Below are positions 8,647 through 16,914 of a stretch of 64,000 nucleotides of DNA, in pieces (position 1 is the first letter of the stretch; each line of letters starts with the position of its first letter). The position numbers and the translations under genes are program-made. The notes beneath the pieces are model-generated. The model made no database searches. It had not been told where the DNA came from and was given only the letters and a program-made list of their open reading frames with translations. The stretch covers positions 412,001 to 476,000 of the forward strand of contig JAKVNF010000003.1 of assembly GCA_022483465.1 (NCBI GenBank). The letters are read 5' to 3'. The DNA comes from Lachnospiraceae bacterium (lineage in GTDB: Bacteria; Bacillota; Clostridia; Lachnospirales; Lachnospiraceae).

Positions 8647-10381
8647 CTCCCAAGCCTAATTCTCACTACGCTCGTCTTCCCTCTCGATGAGTTTTGGAGG
8701 GTTTAGGTTGAACATACGGTAGATCTCGTTATCCTCGCGGCATGGTTCGTATGGCACCAGTGCCTTATCGAATACCTTACACTTCTGATTGCGAAGTTGC
8801 ATAAAAGCCTCAAAGATATTGACCTTATCGCCCTTTTTCCGTTTAGCCAGCAAAGCACTCTGCAGCCTCTGCAGAATAGCTGTTGCGATGAAGCAAAGAA
8901 GCAAATGCCCACGAAACGTCATCTCGTTGTCAACACGGATAGGAAGAATGTCGGCATAGTTCTTCGTGACATCGAAAACCTGCTCTACCTGCTGTCTTGT
9001 GTAATACAGCGGCAACACCTCTTCCGTGCTGAGCGCCTCTGAGGAGACGATGACGAAAAGCCCCAGCCGCATCATCTGTCTGTCAATCTCGTCAGGGTCA
9101 ATACCATCGCTCAGGTATCGGAGCATGGTTTTGGCACTCTGCGCATTGTGCGAGACAGCGTCTATGCCTATAAAGACGTAAATGTCATGATCATAGAGAC
9201 GTCTTGCAACCCTTTTTAGATATACCAGGCGCCCGCCGTAGTTGACAGCATATCTTGCACTTTGAAGATCTGAGATGCTCTCGTTGTTATTGCCGACAAC
9301 CTCTTTGAAGAGTACCCGATTGGGGGCAAGCCTTGTGATGAAGGGAACTCCATTTTCAAACAGTTCTCTAACGTTCTCCTCGCTGAAATATCCGGCATCC
9401 ATGATTGCATAGCTGATATCAATGCCGTACTGCTTCATCTCATTGAACGTTGTGATCAGGGTTGAGACGTCGATGATGTTTCCCTGAACATAGCGAAAGT
9501 AGATGGGCATACCGTTTTTGCGGTCGATCACATAGATGAGGCGTACCTCAACGTTAATGTCACCGTTATGGTTGCTGAGCTGCGTGACCTGCATCTTGGT
9601 AGCATTCGGGATACCGGTACTGTCGATCAATATGCCTGTTGCTCCATTCTTACCATAGAGAAGGCTGATGTAATGGTCAAAGAACTGGTGCTGGATCTGC
9701 TCACTGCCGAGGTCCTCCAGGACAAGACTGATGTGCTGGCTTTTCAGATTTGCCAAAGGGAAGAGCATGGAAGCGTAGTTTCCACGCCACCAGGTTAACG
9801 CGTGCATACTGGCCTTTTGGTCTGTCAAAACCTTGTAGAACAGCAGTGACATGACTGTGTCTGCGTCATGAGGGATCAGATCTCTCACGATGTTGGTCAG
9901 ATTCAACTCCTTCATGTACCAGTCAAGGAAGAAGGCATCGCCAAAATCGATCGGCATCCTCTCATTACCATAGGACCGCTCTTCTGGCTCAGGACCATTT
10001 TGACGTTCTTCAGCTATAGCAACATCCTTCGCGCTGGCCTCGGAGTATCCATCTTCAATCGTGTAGCGGTAATATCCGCGCTTTCGATTTTTGAAGATCC
10101 CCTTCTCTTTATCGATTACCCGGCCGAGATTTCCGCCGTACTTTGAGCTGATCTCATCCTTTATGCGGGAACTGGACTGGAGGCAGGCGTATTCAACACC
10201 ATTTTTTGTGTAGTAACGGATGAACATATGGCAACCTCTGTAGTGAGAATATGTTTCTTACTACATGCTACCACTGCGGCAGCTTACCATCAAGTGAAAA
10301 GCAGCCTAAATTTCCCGAGTTTCTTAGCTTATTTGACCTTGAGGACTTGACCGTAGTGAGAAATCGTAATGGGAATTATAG
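8641..10381 (-). mobile_element. Second IS4/IS1634-type element, nested in ISL3 copy A
   Basis: This 1741-bp element starts CTATAGCTCCCA and ends with the imperfect complement (CTATAATTCCCA when reversed); both ends then share TTCTCACTACG. The target duplication ATGAG is at 8636-8640 and 10382-10386. Deleting the element plus one duplication rebuilds the ISL3 transposase frame exactly as in copy B. Confidence 0.92.
8656..10227 (-). CDS. IS4/IS1634-type DDE transposase
   Basis: The 523-residue protein is apparently intact. Catalytic positions: Asp in GILIDSTGIPN, Asp in YAIMDAGYFSEENV, and Glu in YYTRQQVEQVFDVTKNYAD. It differs from the transposase at 1183-2895 at most positions but shares the layout (short N-terminal KNGVEYACL motif, DDE core interrupted by a beta-rich insertion). 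The ATG is preceded by AGGTTGCCAT-type sequence, a modest ribosome site. It moves its own element through the CTATA-starting ends. Confidence 0.9.
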   Translation of the reverse strand: MFIRYYTKNGVEYACLQSSSRIKDEISSKYGGNLGRVIDKEKGIFKNRKRGYYRYTIEDGYSEASAKDVAIAEERQNGPEPEERSYGNERMPIDFGDAFFLDWYMKELNLTNIVRDLIPHDADTVMSLLFYKVLTDQKASMHALTWWRGNYASMLFPLANLKSQHISLVLEDLGSEQIQHQFFDHYISLLYGKNGATGILIDSTGIPNATKMQVTQLSNHNGDINVEVRLIYVIDRKNGMPIYFRYVQGNIIDVSTLITTFNEMKQYGIDISYAIMDAGYFSEENVRELFENGVPFITRLAPNRVLFKEVVGNNNESISDLQSARYAVNYGGRLVYLKRVARRLYDHDIYVFIGIDAVSHNAQSAKTMLRYLSDGIDPDEIDRQMMRLGLFVIVSSEALSTEEVLPLYYTRQQVEQVFDVTKNYADILPIRVDNEMTFRGHLLLCFIATAILQRLQSALLAKRKKGDKVNIFEAFMQLRNQKCKVFDKALVPYEPCREDNEIYRMFNLNPPKLIEREDERSEN

Positions 10382-10601
10382 ATGAGTACTTTTTCCTAAA
10401 GATCATGGATGCATCCAGAAATCCGTACAAGAGGATCTGATGGATAAAGCTGTTCCGAGACCGTGGGCCCCTCGGCGATGCTCCCACGGTCCGCCCGGGA
10501 GTACAGATGCACGGAGAGCAGAAGGCACCTGTGGAGGACCGGGGCAGAGGACCTCGGAGACGGTCAGGAAGGGCTCATCCCACAAAAAAAGTGAAAGGGC
10601 C

Positions 10602-10853
10602 AAGAAGATCCTGAATACCGTCGACGCGATAGAGCGCTTCGTTCTGTTTGCAGAGATCGCCATGGGGCTTGTTCAGCTGATGACGTATCGGATCCAGGAC
10701 GTCAGGAAGATACAGGACTTTCGGTATGTGAGGACACAGAGAGATGGGTACATCTCAGAAGCTACGCTGTTGTACTATCTGCGCCACACATTTTTGGGCA
10801 GTTTGCTCTCGAAGCCGGAATCCTTACTAAGGGTGTGTCATCCTTTAAATTGA
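10602..10853 (+). pseudogene. C-terminal remnant of the IS4-like transposase
   Basis: The frame KKILNTVDAIERFVLFAEIAMGLVQLM, continuing to the stop at 10851-10853, matches the C-terminal region expected of the transposase started at 5984. It follows the right end of ISL3 copy A directly. It is shifted in frame relative to the 5' part when the ISL3 element is removed, suggesting a small earlier deletion in this gene. Confidence 0.65.
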
Positions 10854-10858
10854 TCAAT

Positions 10859-11772
10859 TCACGAGTCCTTTTTCAGCCCATGAATGATGTAGTTCCATTT
10901 GTTAGATGTCCCGATATTGATCCATTCAATATCAACTTTATCGTACTCTTCCTCAGAAGCCTTCAGACCTGTTTTATAGTCATTGTAATCAGGCTGACAG
11001 GTTACCTTCAGACCAGTTGTTGTAGTTGTTGATCCGATCAACTGAACTACAGTTTCAACACTGATTAGCGGTTTACCTGCCCAACTTTTTGATATCTCAG
11101 AGAAAAGGCGATGCTCCACCTTGTTCCACTTTGATGTTCCCGGCGGGAAATGAGAGATCTGAATCGGAATCCCGATTTCCTCAACCAGCTTTGCCAGTTC
11201 CGTCTTGAACATTCGCACACGGCTGGAATTGCTTCCGCCTCCATCACACGTGATATAAATCATGGTCGCGTCAGGAAACGTGTTCTTGCCAACGGTGTAC
11301 CACCAGGCACGTATACTGGCGACTGCGAACTGGGAGGTGTCATGTGTGGTTCCAAGATTTACAAACCCGGTATTATTGTTGACGACGTAAACACTATATG
11401 GTGCAACCTGACCAAGTTCCTTATCCAGAAAATCGTGGTCAAGCACCGCTCGAGGATCTTTGCTATGTCTGTACTCCTTGCCTTTGTTGGCATAGTCTCC
11501 TATGTTTTCCTTCTTTTTGCAATCGATGGAAATCATGGGATTCCCTGCAGCTAAAACCTCTTTACCCGTTGCATTGATGAATTCAAACTGCACATTTCTG
11601 TCTGGATGTTCCTTACCGACCTGCTTCAGCTTCTTGTTCTGTTGTTTGCTCCAACCGAGTGCCTTCAGCATTCGGTTGACGACATTTCTCCCAACTGAAT
11701 AGCCCTTCTCAGCGAGCATAGCTGAGAGCTTGCGATCACTCAGGTTTGTATAAAGCAGCACGGATTCCGGAT
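10859..11772 (-). pseudogene. ISAzo13-family transposase, N-terminus lost
   Basis: About 300 C-terminal residues of an ISAzo13-type transposase: Asp in ISIDCKKKENIGDY, Asp in YITCDGGGSNSSRVRMFK, and Glu in TSKWNKVEHRLFSEIS. Compared with the complete relative at 36839-38101, about the first 125 residues are missing. The break is exactly at the left terminal repeat of the IS1595 element (11773). No ATG remains; any translation would start internally. Judging by divergence from the 36839 protein, it is a different ISAzo13 member. Confidence 0.85.
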
Positions 11773-12986
11773 GGCGTTAGTAAGAAAACGGGTTGATAAG
11801 CAATAAGTGCATCTTGTAGTCATCAAATTGCAAGCAGATTGAGCTCCTTAACATCTCCATAATGGTGTACCTTCTTGGGATTCCTGGATGCAAAGAGAGT
11901 TTCCGCAAGTTCCCCAATCGTTGTCCTCTGCCTGTACGCTGCCCTGAATACGAGGTTGTAACGGTTCAAATACTTGGTGGCGACACCGCGATATTCGGTA
12001 TATCGGCGCTTGATAAAAGAGTGAAGGTTGTTCACAGTGTTCAGATTGAAGAAACCTGCCGACTCCTTCTTCACATTCATGACCGTGATTCCCAGGATCT
12101 TGCCCAGCCTCGGATACACATTCATGCCGTCCGTCAGGAAAAGTGTGCCCTTCTGGACATGACCAGTATAGATATCAACAACATTTGCACTGGAAGGCCT
12201 TGCCCGGTTCTCGGATTTCACGATCAGATCGCCAGTCTTGCGCTGTACTGCGGTGCAGATACAGATCTGCTCGTCTGAAAGGCCGCGTTTGGATGCGGGA
12301 GTGCCACGCTTGCGGGGCTTTCGACTGGCATCAGGGCCAAATTTCGTACCTTTTTTGGACTCCGGAACGTAGGTTTCATCCGCTTCCACGACATCTTCCA
12401 CCGTGGCTGGCTGCTCCACCTGCATGTCCTCGAGAGCAAGCATGATCTTATGCCGCATGAAGAACAGACTGCTATGGCTGATCTTGCATCCATGGCTGGC
12501 AAGTGACTTGACCGTCTTATCCAGAGAGGTCCCCCTGAGCGTCTCTTCCAGAACCTTGGTCCAGATCTCAGTACCAAAGTGTGAGCCTGAGAGCAAAGTG
12601 TTGCTCGTTGTAACAAATGACGTTCCACATTGCCTGCAGATGTATGCCTGTTTTCCATGTTTGTGTCCATTCCTAACAACATGAGCATTGGAATGGCAGA
12701 TCGGACAATCCAAACGGGGAGCAATCATCTTCTTCGGAGAAGAGGTTGCACTCTCATGGGAGAAGCCCTCCATGAGCTTGTTAACAAGAAGAATCAGGTC
12801 GTCCCTGGAAAGATCTCTGGCTTCGGTCAGTATGCGCTCAATGCAGCTCATAGTCTTGCCCTCCTGGCAAGACTATTGTAGTTCAAGTTAGAGAAGGCCG
12901 TTGTACAGCAGAATGTACAAAACGGCATATTTTATACTTCTGCTAAAATGCTTTGGAGCTTATCAACCCGTTTTCTTACTAACGCC
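11773..12986 (-). mobile_element. IS1595-family element (complete, no target duplication)
   Basis: This 1214-bp element has perfect 29-bp terminal inverted repeats beginning GGCGTTAGTAAGAAAACGGG. IS1595 elements normally create 8-bp duplications, but the flanks differ (TTCCGGAT left, AATCAGAA right). The left flank is inside an ISAzo13 transposase and the right flank is codon 2 of an ISL3 transposase. DNA between two sites was therefore lost or rearranged after insertion. Its ends match those of the two 308-bp MITEs. Confidence 0.92.
11823..12851 (-). CDS. IS1595-family transposase (ISXO2-like)
   Basis: 342 residues, complete, with CAGGAGGG ahead of the ATG. An N-terminal zinc ribbon (CPICHSN ... 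CRQCGTSF, residues about 50-80) precedes the ISXO2-type catalytic domain: Asp in DVVEADETYVPE, Asp in LFLTDGMNVYPRLG, then the HSFIKRRYTEYRGV helix with conserved residues and the closing LNRYNLVFRAAYRQ. It should recognise the GGCGTTAGTAAG ends and could also move the two MITEs, whose ends differ at only a few positions. Nothing in the sequence suggests inactivation. Confidence 0.92.
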   Translation of the reverse strand: MSCIERILTEARDLSRDDLILLVNKLMEGFSHESATSSPKKMIAPRLDCPICHSNAHVVRNGHKHGKQAYICRQCGTSFVTTSNTLLSGSHFGTEIWTKVLEETLRGTSLDKTVKSLASHGCKISHSSLFFMRHKIMLALEDMQVEQPATVEDVVEADETYVPESKKGTKFGPDASRKPRKRGTPASKRGLSDEQICICTAVQRKTGDLIVKSENRARPSSANVVDIYTGHVQKGTLFLTDGMNVYPRLGKILGITVMNVKKESAGFFNLNTVNNLHSFIKRRYTEYRGVATKYLNRYNLVFRAAYRQRTTIGELAETLFASRNPKKVHHYGDVKELNLLAI

Positions 12987-14432
12987 AATCAGAATTATAC
13001 ATACACCGAGGCGAATGGGCAAATGTCTTTTGCTGCCCGGACTCAAAATGACTATCTGATGTTCCCAAGCCACCTGACGGGGTTCCATCAGGAGAGCGTT
13101 GAAGAGGTTCCTATTCGAGACGTCAGGCCCTTCCACTCCATGCGGAAGAGCAAACTGAGTGAGAATACCTTCAAAAGGGCTTATATTCTGCGCGGTAAAT
13201 TGGACCAGCTGGACCATCCTGTATGCTCTTGCTGCGGGCGCAGGATGTACAAGAATCAGACCTACCACACGAAGATCAAACACATTCCCTTTCAGGCATG
13301 CCAAACCATCATTGAGTGCGACAAGTACCAGTGGAGATGCAATCTCTGTGGCAAGACCATCACACCGGATGTCGCGTTCAAGGCAGATGATTCGATGATT
13401 ACAAAGGAGCTTGAGCAGCTGATCATCCGCTATCTTTCTATGGATGAATTTACCCTTACGGACACGGCAATCATTACTGGCGTCAACATCAATACGATCA
13501 AGAAGATCGACCTTAAGCGTCTGAAGGGTCTTTACGCGGATGAGAATGGCAAGCTCAAAAAGCCTGCCGCCTATGCAAGGTATCTTGCCATTGACGAGTT
13601 CAAGCTGCATAACGGACACAAATATGCGACGCACATCATAGACCTGATAACCGGTGCGGTGCTGTTCATCCGAGCAGGCAAAACAAAGGCCGTTGTAGAA
13701 GAATTCATGGAGCTGGTGGGTGACGACTGGATGCATCATGTAGAGGCCGTTGCCATGGATATGAACAGCGACTTCCAGGAGGCTTTCAAGGCAAAATGCG
13801 GTTGGATCCAGATCGTTTATGATCATTTCCACATCGTCAAGAACTTCAACGAGAAGGTCATTGCCGAGGTTCGGAAGGAGGAACAGATCCGCCTGAAGAA
13901 GGAAGGCCTGGTCGAGGAAGCTGCTATCCTGAAGGGGTCAAGGAAGATACTCTGTGCCAGCAGGGAGTCCCTGCAGAAACACGATCAGGAAGCCCGTGAG
14001 GGCAAGGTGTGCCGCAAGGGATCTGCGATCTTCGGTACGACCGATTACAGGCATACCCATGACGATTTCGAGCGGCGATACGACGACATCATCAACTCGA
14101 ACAAGCTGCTGTTCACCTGTGATCTGATCAAGCAGGCCATGCAGGAAGCATATGCCTCAGCCAATCAGGCGACGATGATCGAGAAGTTTACAGATATCAT
14201 CGACTGGTGCAGGGGCACGAAAAATGAGCACTTTCTCTGGTTTGCCAGGCTCATTGAGAACCACTTTGACGGCATTGTGGGATACGGGCTCTATCCGATC
14301 AGCTCCGGGAAGATAGAGGGGATCAACGCACACATCAAGGTCATTCGCAGGAAAGCCTATGGCCTTCCAGATGATGAGTACTTTTTCCTAAAGATCATGG
14401 ATGCATCCAGAAATCCGTACAAGAGGATCTGA
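12948..14432 (+). CDS. ISL3-family transposase, copy B, fused to IS1595 end
   Basis: The native start codon is lost, but the terminal repeat of the IS1595 element supplies an ATG at 12948. It gives an in-frame leader MLWSLSTRFLTNA joined to residue 2 of the ISL3 protein (NQNYTYTEANGQM). The rest is full length: zinc-ribbon cysteines, DDE residues (YLAIDEFK, AMDMNSDF, GKIEGINAH) and the C-terminus missing from copy A. The 494-residue product could be active if transcribed; no strong ribosome site is seen before 12948. ISL3 transposases catalyse cut-and-paste movement with 8-bp duplications. Confidence 0.85.
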   Translation: MLWSLSTRFLTNANQNYTYTEANGQMSFAARTQNDYLMFPSHLTGFHQESVEEVPIRDVRPFHSMRKSKLSENTFKRAYILRGKLDQLDHPVCSCCGRRMYKNQTYHTKIKHIPFQACQTIIECDKYQWRCNLCGKTITPDVAFKADDSMITKELEQLIIRYLSMDEFTLTDTAIITGVNINTIKKIDLKRLKGLYADENGKLKKPAAYARYLAIDEFKLHNGHKYATHIIDLITGAVLFIRAGKTKAVVEEFMELVGDDWMHHVEAVAMDMNSDFQEAFKAKCGWIQIVYDHFHIVKNFNEKVIAEVRKEEQIRLKKEGLVEEAAILKGSRKILCASRESLQKHDQEAREGKVCRKGSAIFGTTDYRHTHDDFERRYDDIINSNKLLFTCDLIKQAMQEAYASANQATMIEKFTDIIDWCRGTKNEHFLWFARLIENHFDGIVGYGLYPISSGKIEGINAHIKVIRRKAYGLPDDEYFFLKIMDASRNPYKRI

Positions 14433-14593
14433 TGGATAAAGCTGTTCCGAGACCGTGGGCCCCTCGGCGATGCTCCCACGGTCCGCCCGGGAGTACAGAT
14501 GCACGGAGAGCAGAAGGCACCTGTGGAGGACCGGGGCAGAGGACCTCGGAGACGGTCAGGAAGGGCTCATCCCACAAAAAAAGTGAAAGGGCC
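12987..14593 (+). mobile_element. ISL3-family element, copy B (left end deleted)
   Basis: The sequence matches copy A from the second codon of the transposase to the right end (ending ...GTGAAAGGGCC at 14593). The left end and start codon were replaced by the IS1595 element. On the right it cuts the iscB gene. The first 8 flanking bases GTTATATT (14594-14601) are probably one half of its target duplication; the other half is gone. Confidence 0.88.
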
Positions 14594-15553
14594 GTTATAT
14601 TTCGTGCGGCCTCCGCTGGAGCATTCAACCGATTTGAATTTTTCAAACAGAAACGTTTCCAGTTTCTTACGGGTGATGTTTACCCATACACAATAGCGAT
14701 TGGATCCGCCAGTTCGCTGCTGCTTGATTACGTTATCCAATCCTTCAAGACGTGCTTTGTCCAGCTTCGTTTTGTGCGATTTGGATTGAATCTTCTCCAA
14801 CCATTCTGCTGGTGTTTTGTTTCCCTTTGCCTGATTGCATGTATGGCAGGACAGTGTCGCATTGGATACCTTATCGGAGCCTCCACGGCTCTTTGGTACC
14901 ATATGCTCCCATTCAAGGATAGGATCGCCTGACTCGCCGCCACAGTATTGGCAGGTATGTTGGAACTTATCCAGCAGATACTCGCGGACCTCCGTTCCAT
15001 GCAGTGTACCGTGCTGATATTCTTCACCGCTAATATTCGGGTTGTCCATCAGCTGCGTATCGAATCGTACCGCTTCGATGGAAGCGCTCGTAATGTTGAT
15101 CCACTTGCACAGCAGATTGATCCAGTGCTCCGTATTCCCAATGACGGAAAGAATGGATGGCGCAATTTTATGGTTGTTATCCTGCTTGAAGGTGCCAGCA
15201 TCAAATTTGCGCCGCCGATACAGCGTTTCGCGATTGCGGCGGTTCCTTCGATTGGTACATCTAGTGGCGAGATTCTGCTTGACCTGGTACCCGCGATGCT
15301 TGATCTGCATACCGTACACGAACTCATGTGTTTCATCATTCACAATGGCGATGCCATCTACCTGAGAGCCCGGATCAACCTTAATGCGGTACTGCGGCAG
15401 ATTCGGAATCGTTGAAGCATCTACCTTTTTGAGAATGACAATCATCGGGAACTGACGGTACATGACGGCATCATGTCTCTCAAAAAATTTGCGTGCACGC
15501 CGCTCTGTAATGAAGCCAAGCGGCTTTTTATGTTTGTCAAGTGCAATTACCAT
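14567..15553 (-). pseudogene. iscB: IscB RNA-guided nuclease, truncated before RuvC-III
   Basis: The start ATG at 15553 has GAGGTG just upstream. Domains in order: a PLMP-like N-terminal segment (VIALDKHKKPLGFITERRAR), RuvC-I with Asp in YRIKVDPGSQVDGIAIV, an Arg-rich bridge helix (NRRNRRNRETLYRRRKFD), RuvC-II (SASIEAVRFD), and an intact HNH domain (CQYCGG ... WEHMVPKSRGGSD ... CHTCNQAKGNK). The coding sequence breaks after SGGRTKYN, where ISL3 copy B ends at 14593. The stop at 14567 is inside ISL3. The His-x-x-Asp of RuvC-III and the C-terminal target-adjacent-motif-binding domain are missing, so RuvC cleavage should be dead while HNH residues remain. IscB is the transposon-encoded relative of Cas9. 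Confidence 0.93.
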
Positions 15554-15790
15554 ATACACCTCTTTTTTAACAATGCCAGTTACGGCCTTGTATTGCGGGA
15601 ACCCTTCGGCTCCCACGTCTCCTCGCTTCTGATGTAGCTTTGTTGGATATGCTTTAAACGGCAGAACACCGGCTTTTTACCTCGGATAGCCTTTTAATCC
15701 TGTCCGCCCCTTACGTGCTGGAGAAGCACACGCTGCGACGATCACATATCCAACCCGCAGACGATATCCCGAAGGATCATTTCCACTAGC
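15554..15790 (-). ncRNA. Omega-RNA region of the IscB element
   Basis: IscB guide RNAs lie just upstream of the gene and continue to its 5' UTR. Here that stretch is highly structured. A 10-bp long-range stem, GTTGGATATG (15745-15754) with CATATCCAAC (15642-15651), encloses about 93 nt. Inside are a hairpin GTGCT/AGCAC (15716-15730) and a stem GGCTATCCGAGG...GCC near 15670-15692. The bounds given are approximate. The guide should lie at the 5' end of the RNA, at coordinates above about 15760, just outside the element end. The element left end itself cannot be pinned from sequence alone. Confidence 0.65.
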
Positions 15791-15883
15791 TGCTCACCTT
15801 TCCACTGAACAACTTGCATAGCAGTAGATAACGATTGAGACAGACAGCGTACCACTGCTGTTGCTATCACTTGCCATGCTCGG

Positions 15884-16303
15884 TCATTCAATGGCCGAGA
15901 AGGTGACCGGCTTATCCCAGTGGTGCAGATATCCAAAGTAGAGCACCAGGGTTACCACCGGATACCGCTCCGGCTTTTTGCCTTTTTCATCCTTCAGCAG
16001 TTCTGAGCGGTATGATGCCCCATCATAGCTTATCACGCGAAGGGGCATGTCCGGATCGGGTTTCGTCTGGTTCTCAAGCCCAATGATCGAAATCCGGATC
16101 TGCCCGTTCTGCCAGAACTTCGCAGTGTCCCGTTCCTGATCATGCAGTCTATCGTCCGCCTTGTACACAGATCTTGGCAGCGCATCCACCAGCTGCTCCG
16201 GACGGATCACCTGATCCCCCTCAAAGAGCAGGCCGTTCACGATGTCCGCAAATACGTCTGCATAGTCTTCCAGCTGCTTTTCCGTTCTATCCTTATCGCC
16301 CAC
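15884..16303 (-). pseudogene. Rpn-type recombination-promoting nuclease, 3' part lost
   Basis: The likely start is GTG at 16303, placed 6-7 nt after AAGGGAGG; an ATG at 16345 lacks a ribosome site. About 135 residues resemble the PD-(D/E)XK Rpn/YhgA family found in many copies in clostridia: KQLEDYADVFADIVNGLLFEG at the start, then the putative nuclease core around RISIIGLENQTKPDPDMPLRVISYDGA, with the ENQT segment as the E-x-Q-type active site. The family pattern breaks off after YPVVTLVLYFGYLHHWDKP, where typical members continue for another 100 or more residues. The IscB element is the probable cause. A promoter lies at 16337-16366. Confidence 0.75.
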
Positions 16304-16336
16304 AAGCTCCCCTCCCTTGTTCTTTTCTTTACACCA

Positions 16337-16366
16337 TTTTACCATACAGTGGACATTATTGTCAGA
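16337..16366 (-). promoter_or_regulatory. Promoter of the Rpn-type gene
   Basis: On the minus strand there is CTGACA, an 18-bp spacer and TAAAAT, located 34-63 bp upstream of the GTG start. Confidence 0.55.
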
Positions 16367-16914
16367 TTATTTTCGGGCAACAGCTCCGGACAAGAAAAAC
16401 AGGGGACGGGTTCCCAAGATCGCGGGGGATCGCTTACCGCCACAAGCTTTTCCGTTCCAGCCTGTCTCACGTCTCCTGCACCCGACTGTTTCCTGCGCCT
16501 GTCAGAGAATCTCGGCAGCAAAGCCGCTGCCGCGGTATCCGCAAGGCAGGCGTCCAGGTACCGACCAGGCGGCGCACCCCAGTTTTGGGTTCTCATACAG
16601 GATGCAGTCATGGAAGATGAGACGAATGGCCCCTTGGTCAGAGAGGGGCTTTGTCAGAATGCTGCAGCCTTCCTGCCCAGCGCAGCGGGTACCCTTCCCA
16701 CCTGCGATTATGACATGTCTTCCAATCGTCGAAGCAAGTCCTTGACAAATGAGAACGCAGGAAGCAGAGAGCCGGCATCGAATCCAAAATCCGGGACAAC
16801 TGCAAAACATTCGGTGTATCCCGGAACCGGGGCAGGAGAGTACCTGCGGGGGGAACGTACGCCGCAGCGCGGAGGGGCGGGGGCGTCTGAACAAAGAAGA
16901 TGCGGGTCCGTGGG
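16367..16914. other. Region without recognisable gene
   Basis: About 550 bp of G+C-rich sequence in which no frame shows a ribosome site or family motif. Possible minus-strand frames contain no recognisable protein. It may be decayed DNA upstream of the recombinase-like gene's 3' end. Confidence 0.5.

Larger units (their letters stand above)
7103..10601 (+). mobile_element. ISL3-family element, copy A (carrying a nested IS)
   Basis: The left end begins GGGTCTTTCATTTTTCTTGT. The right end, reverse-complemented, begins GGCCCTTTCACTTTTTTTGT. An exact 8-bp direct repeat AAGAAGAT flanks the element (7095-7102 and 10602-10609), the length typical of ISL3. Its transposase gene was later split by another IS at 8641-10381. 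A second ISL3 copy with the same right end is at 12987-14593. Confidence 0.9.
3224..10853 (+). mobile_element. Two-ORF IS4-like element, heavily interrupted
   Basis: The remains of one insertion sequence run from about here to 10853: a first small ORF (5544-5935 remnant) and a DDE transposase (5984-7102 plus 10602-10853). Into it were inserted a group II intron (3324-5201), a MITE (5228-5535) and an ISL3 element (7103-10601) that itself holds another IS (8641-10381). I cannot place its outer ends with confidence; the right end may have been lost against the ISAzo13 remnant. An AT-rich region at 3224-3323 with TATAAT-like boxes probably holds the original promoter. Confidence 0.65.
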
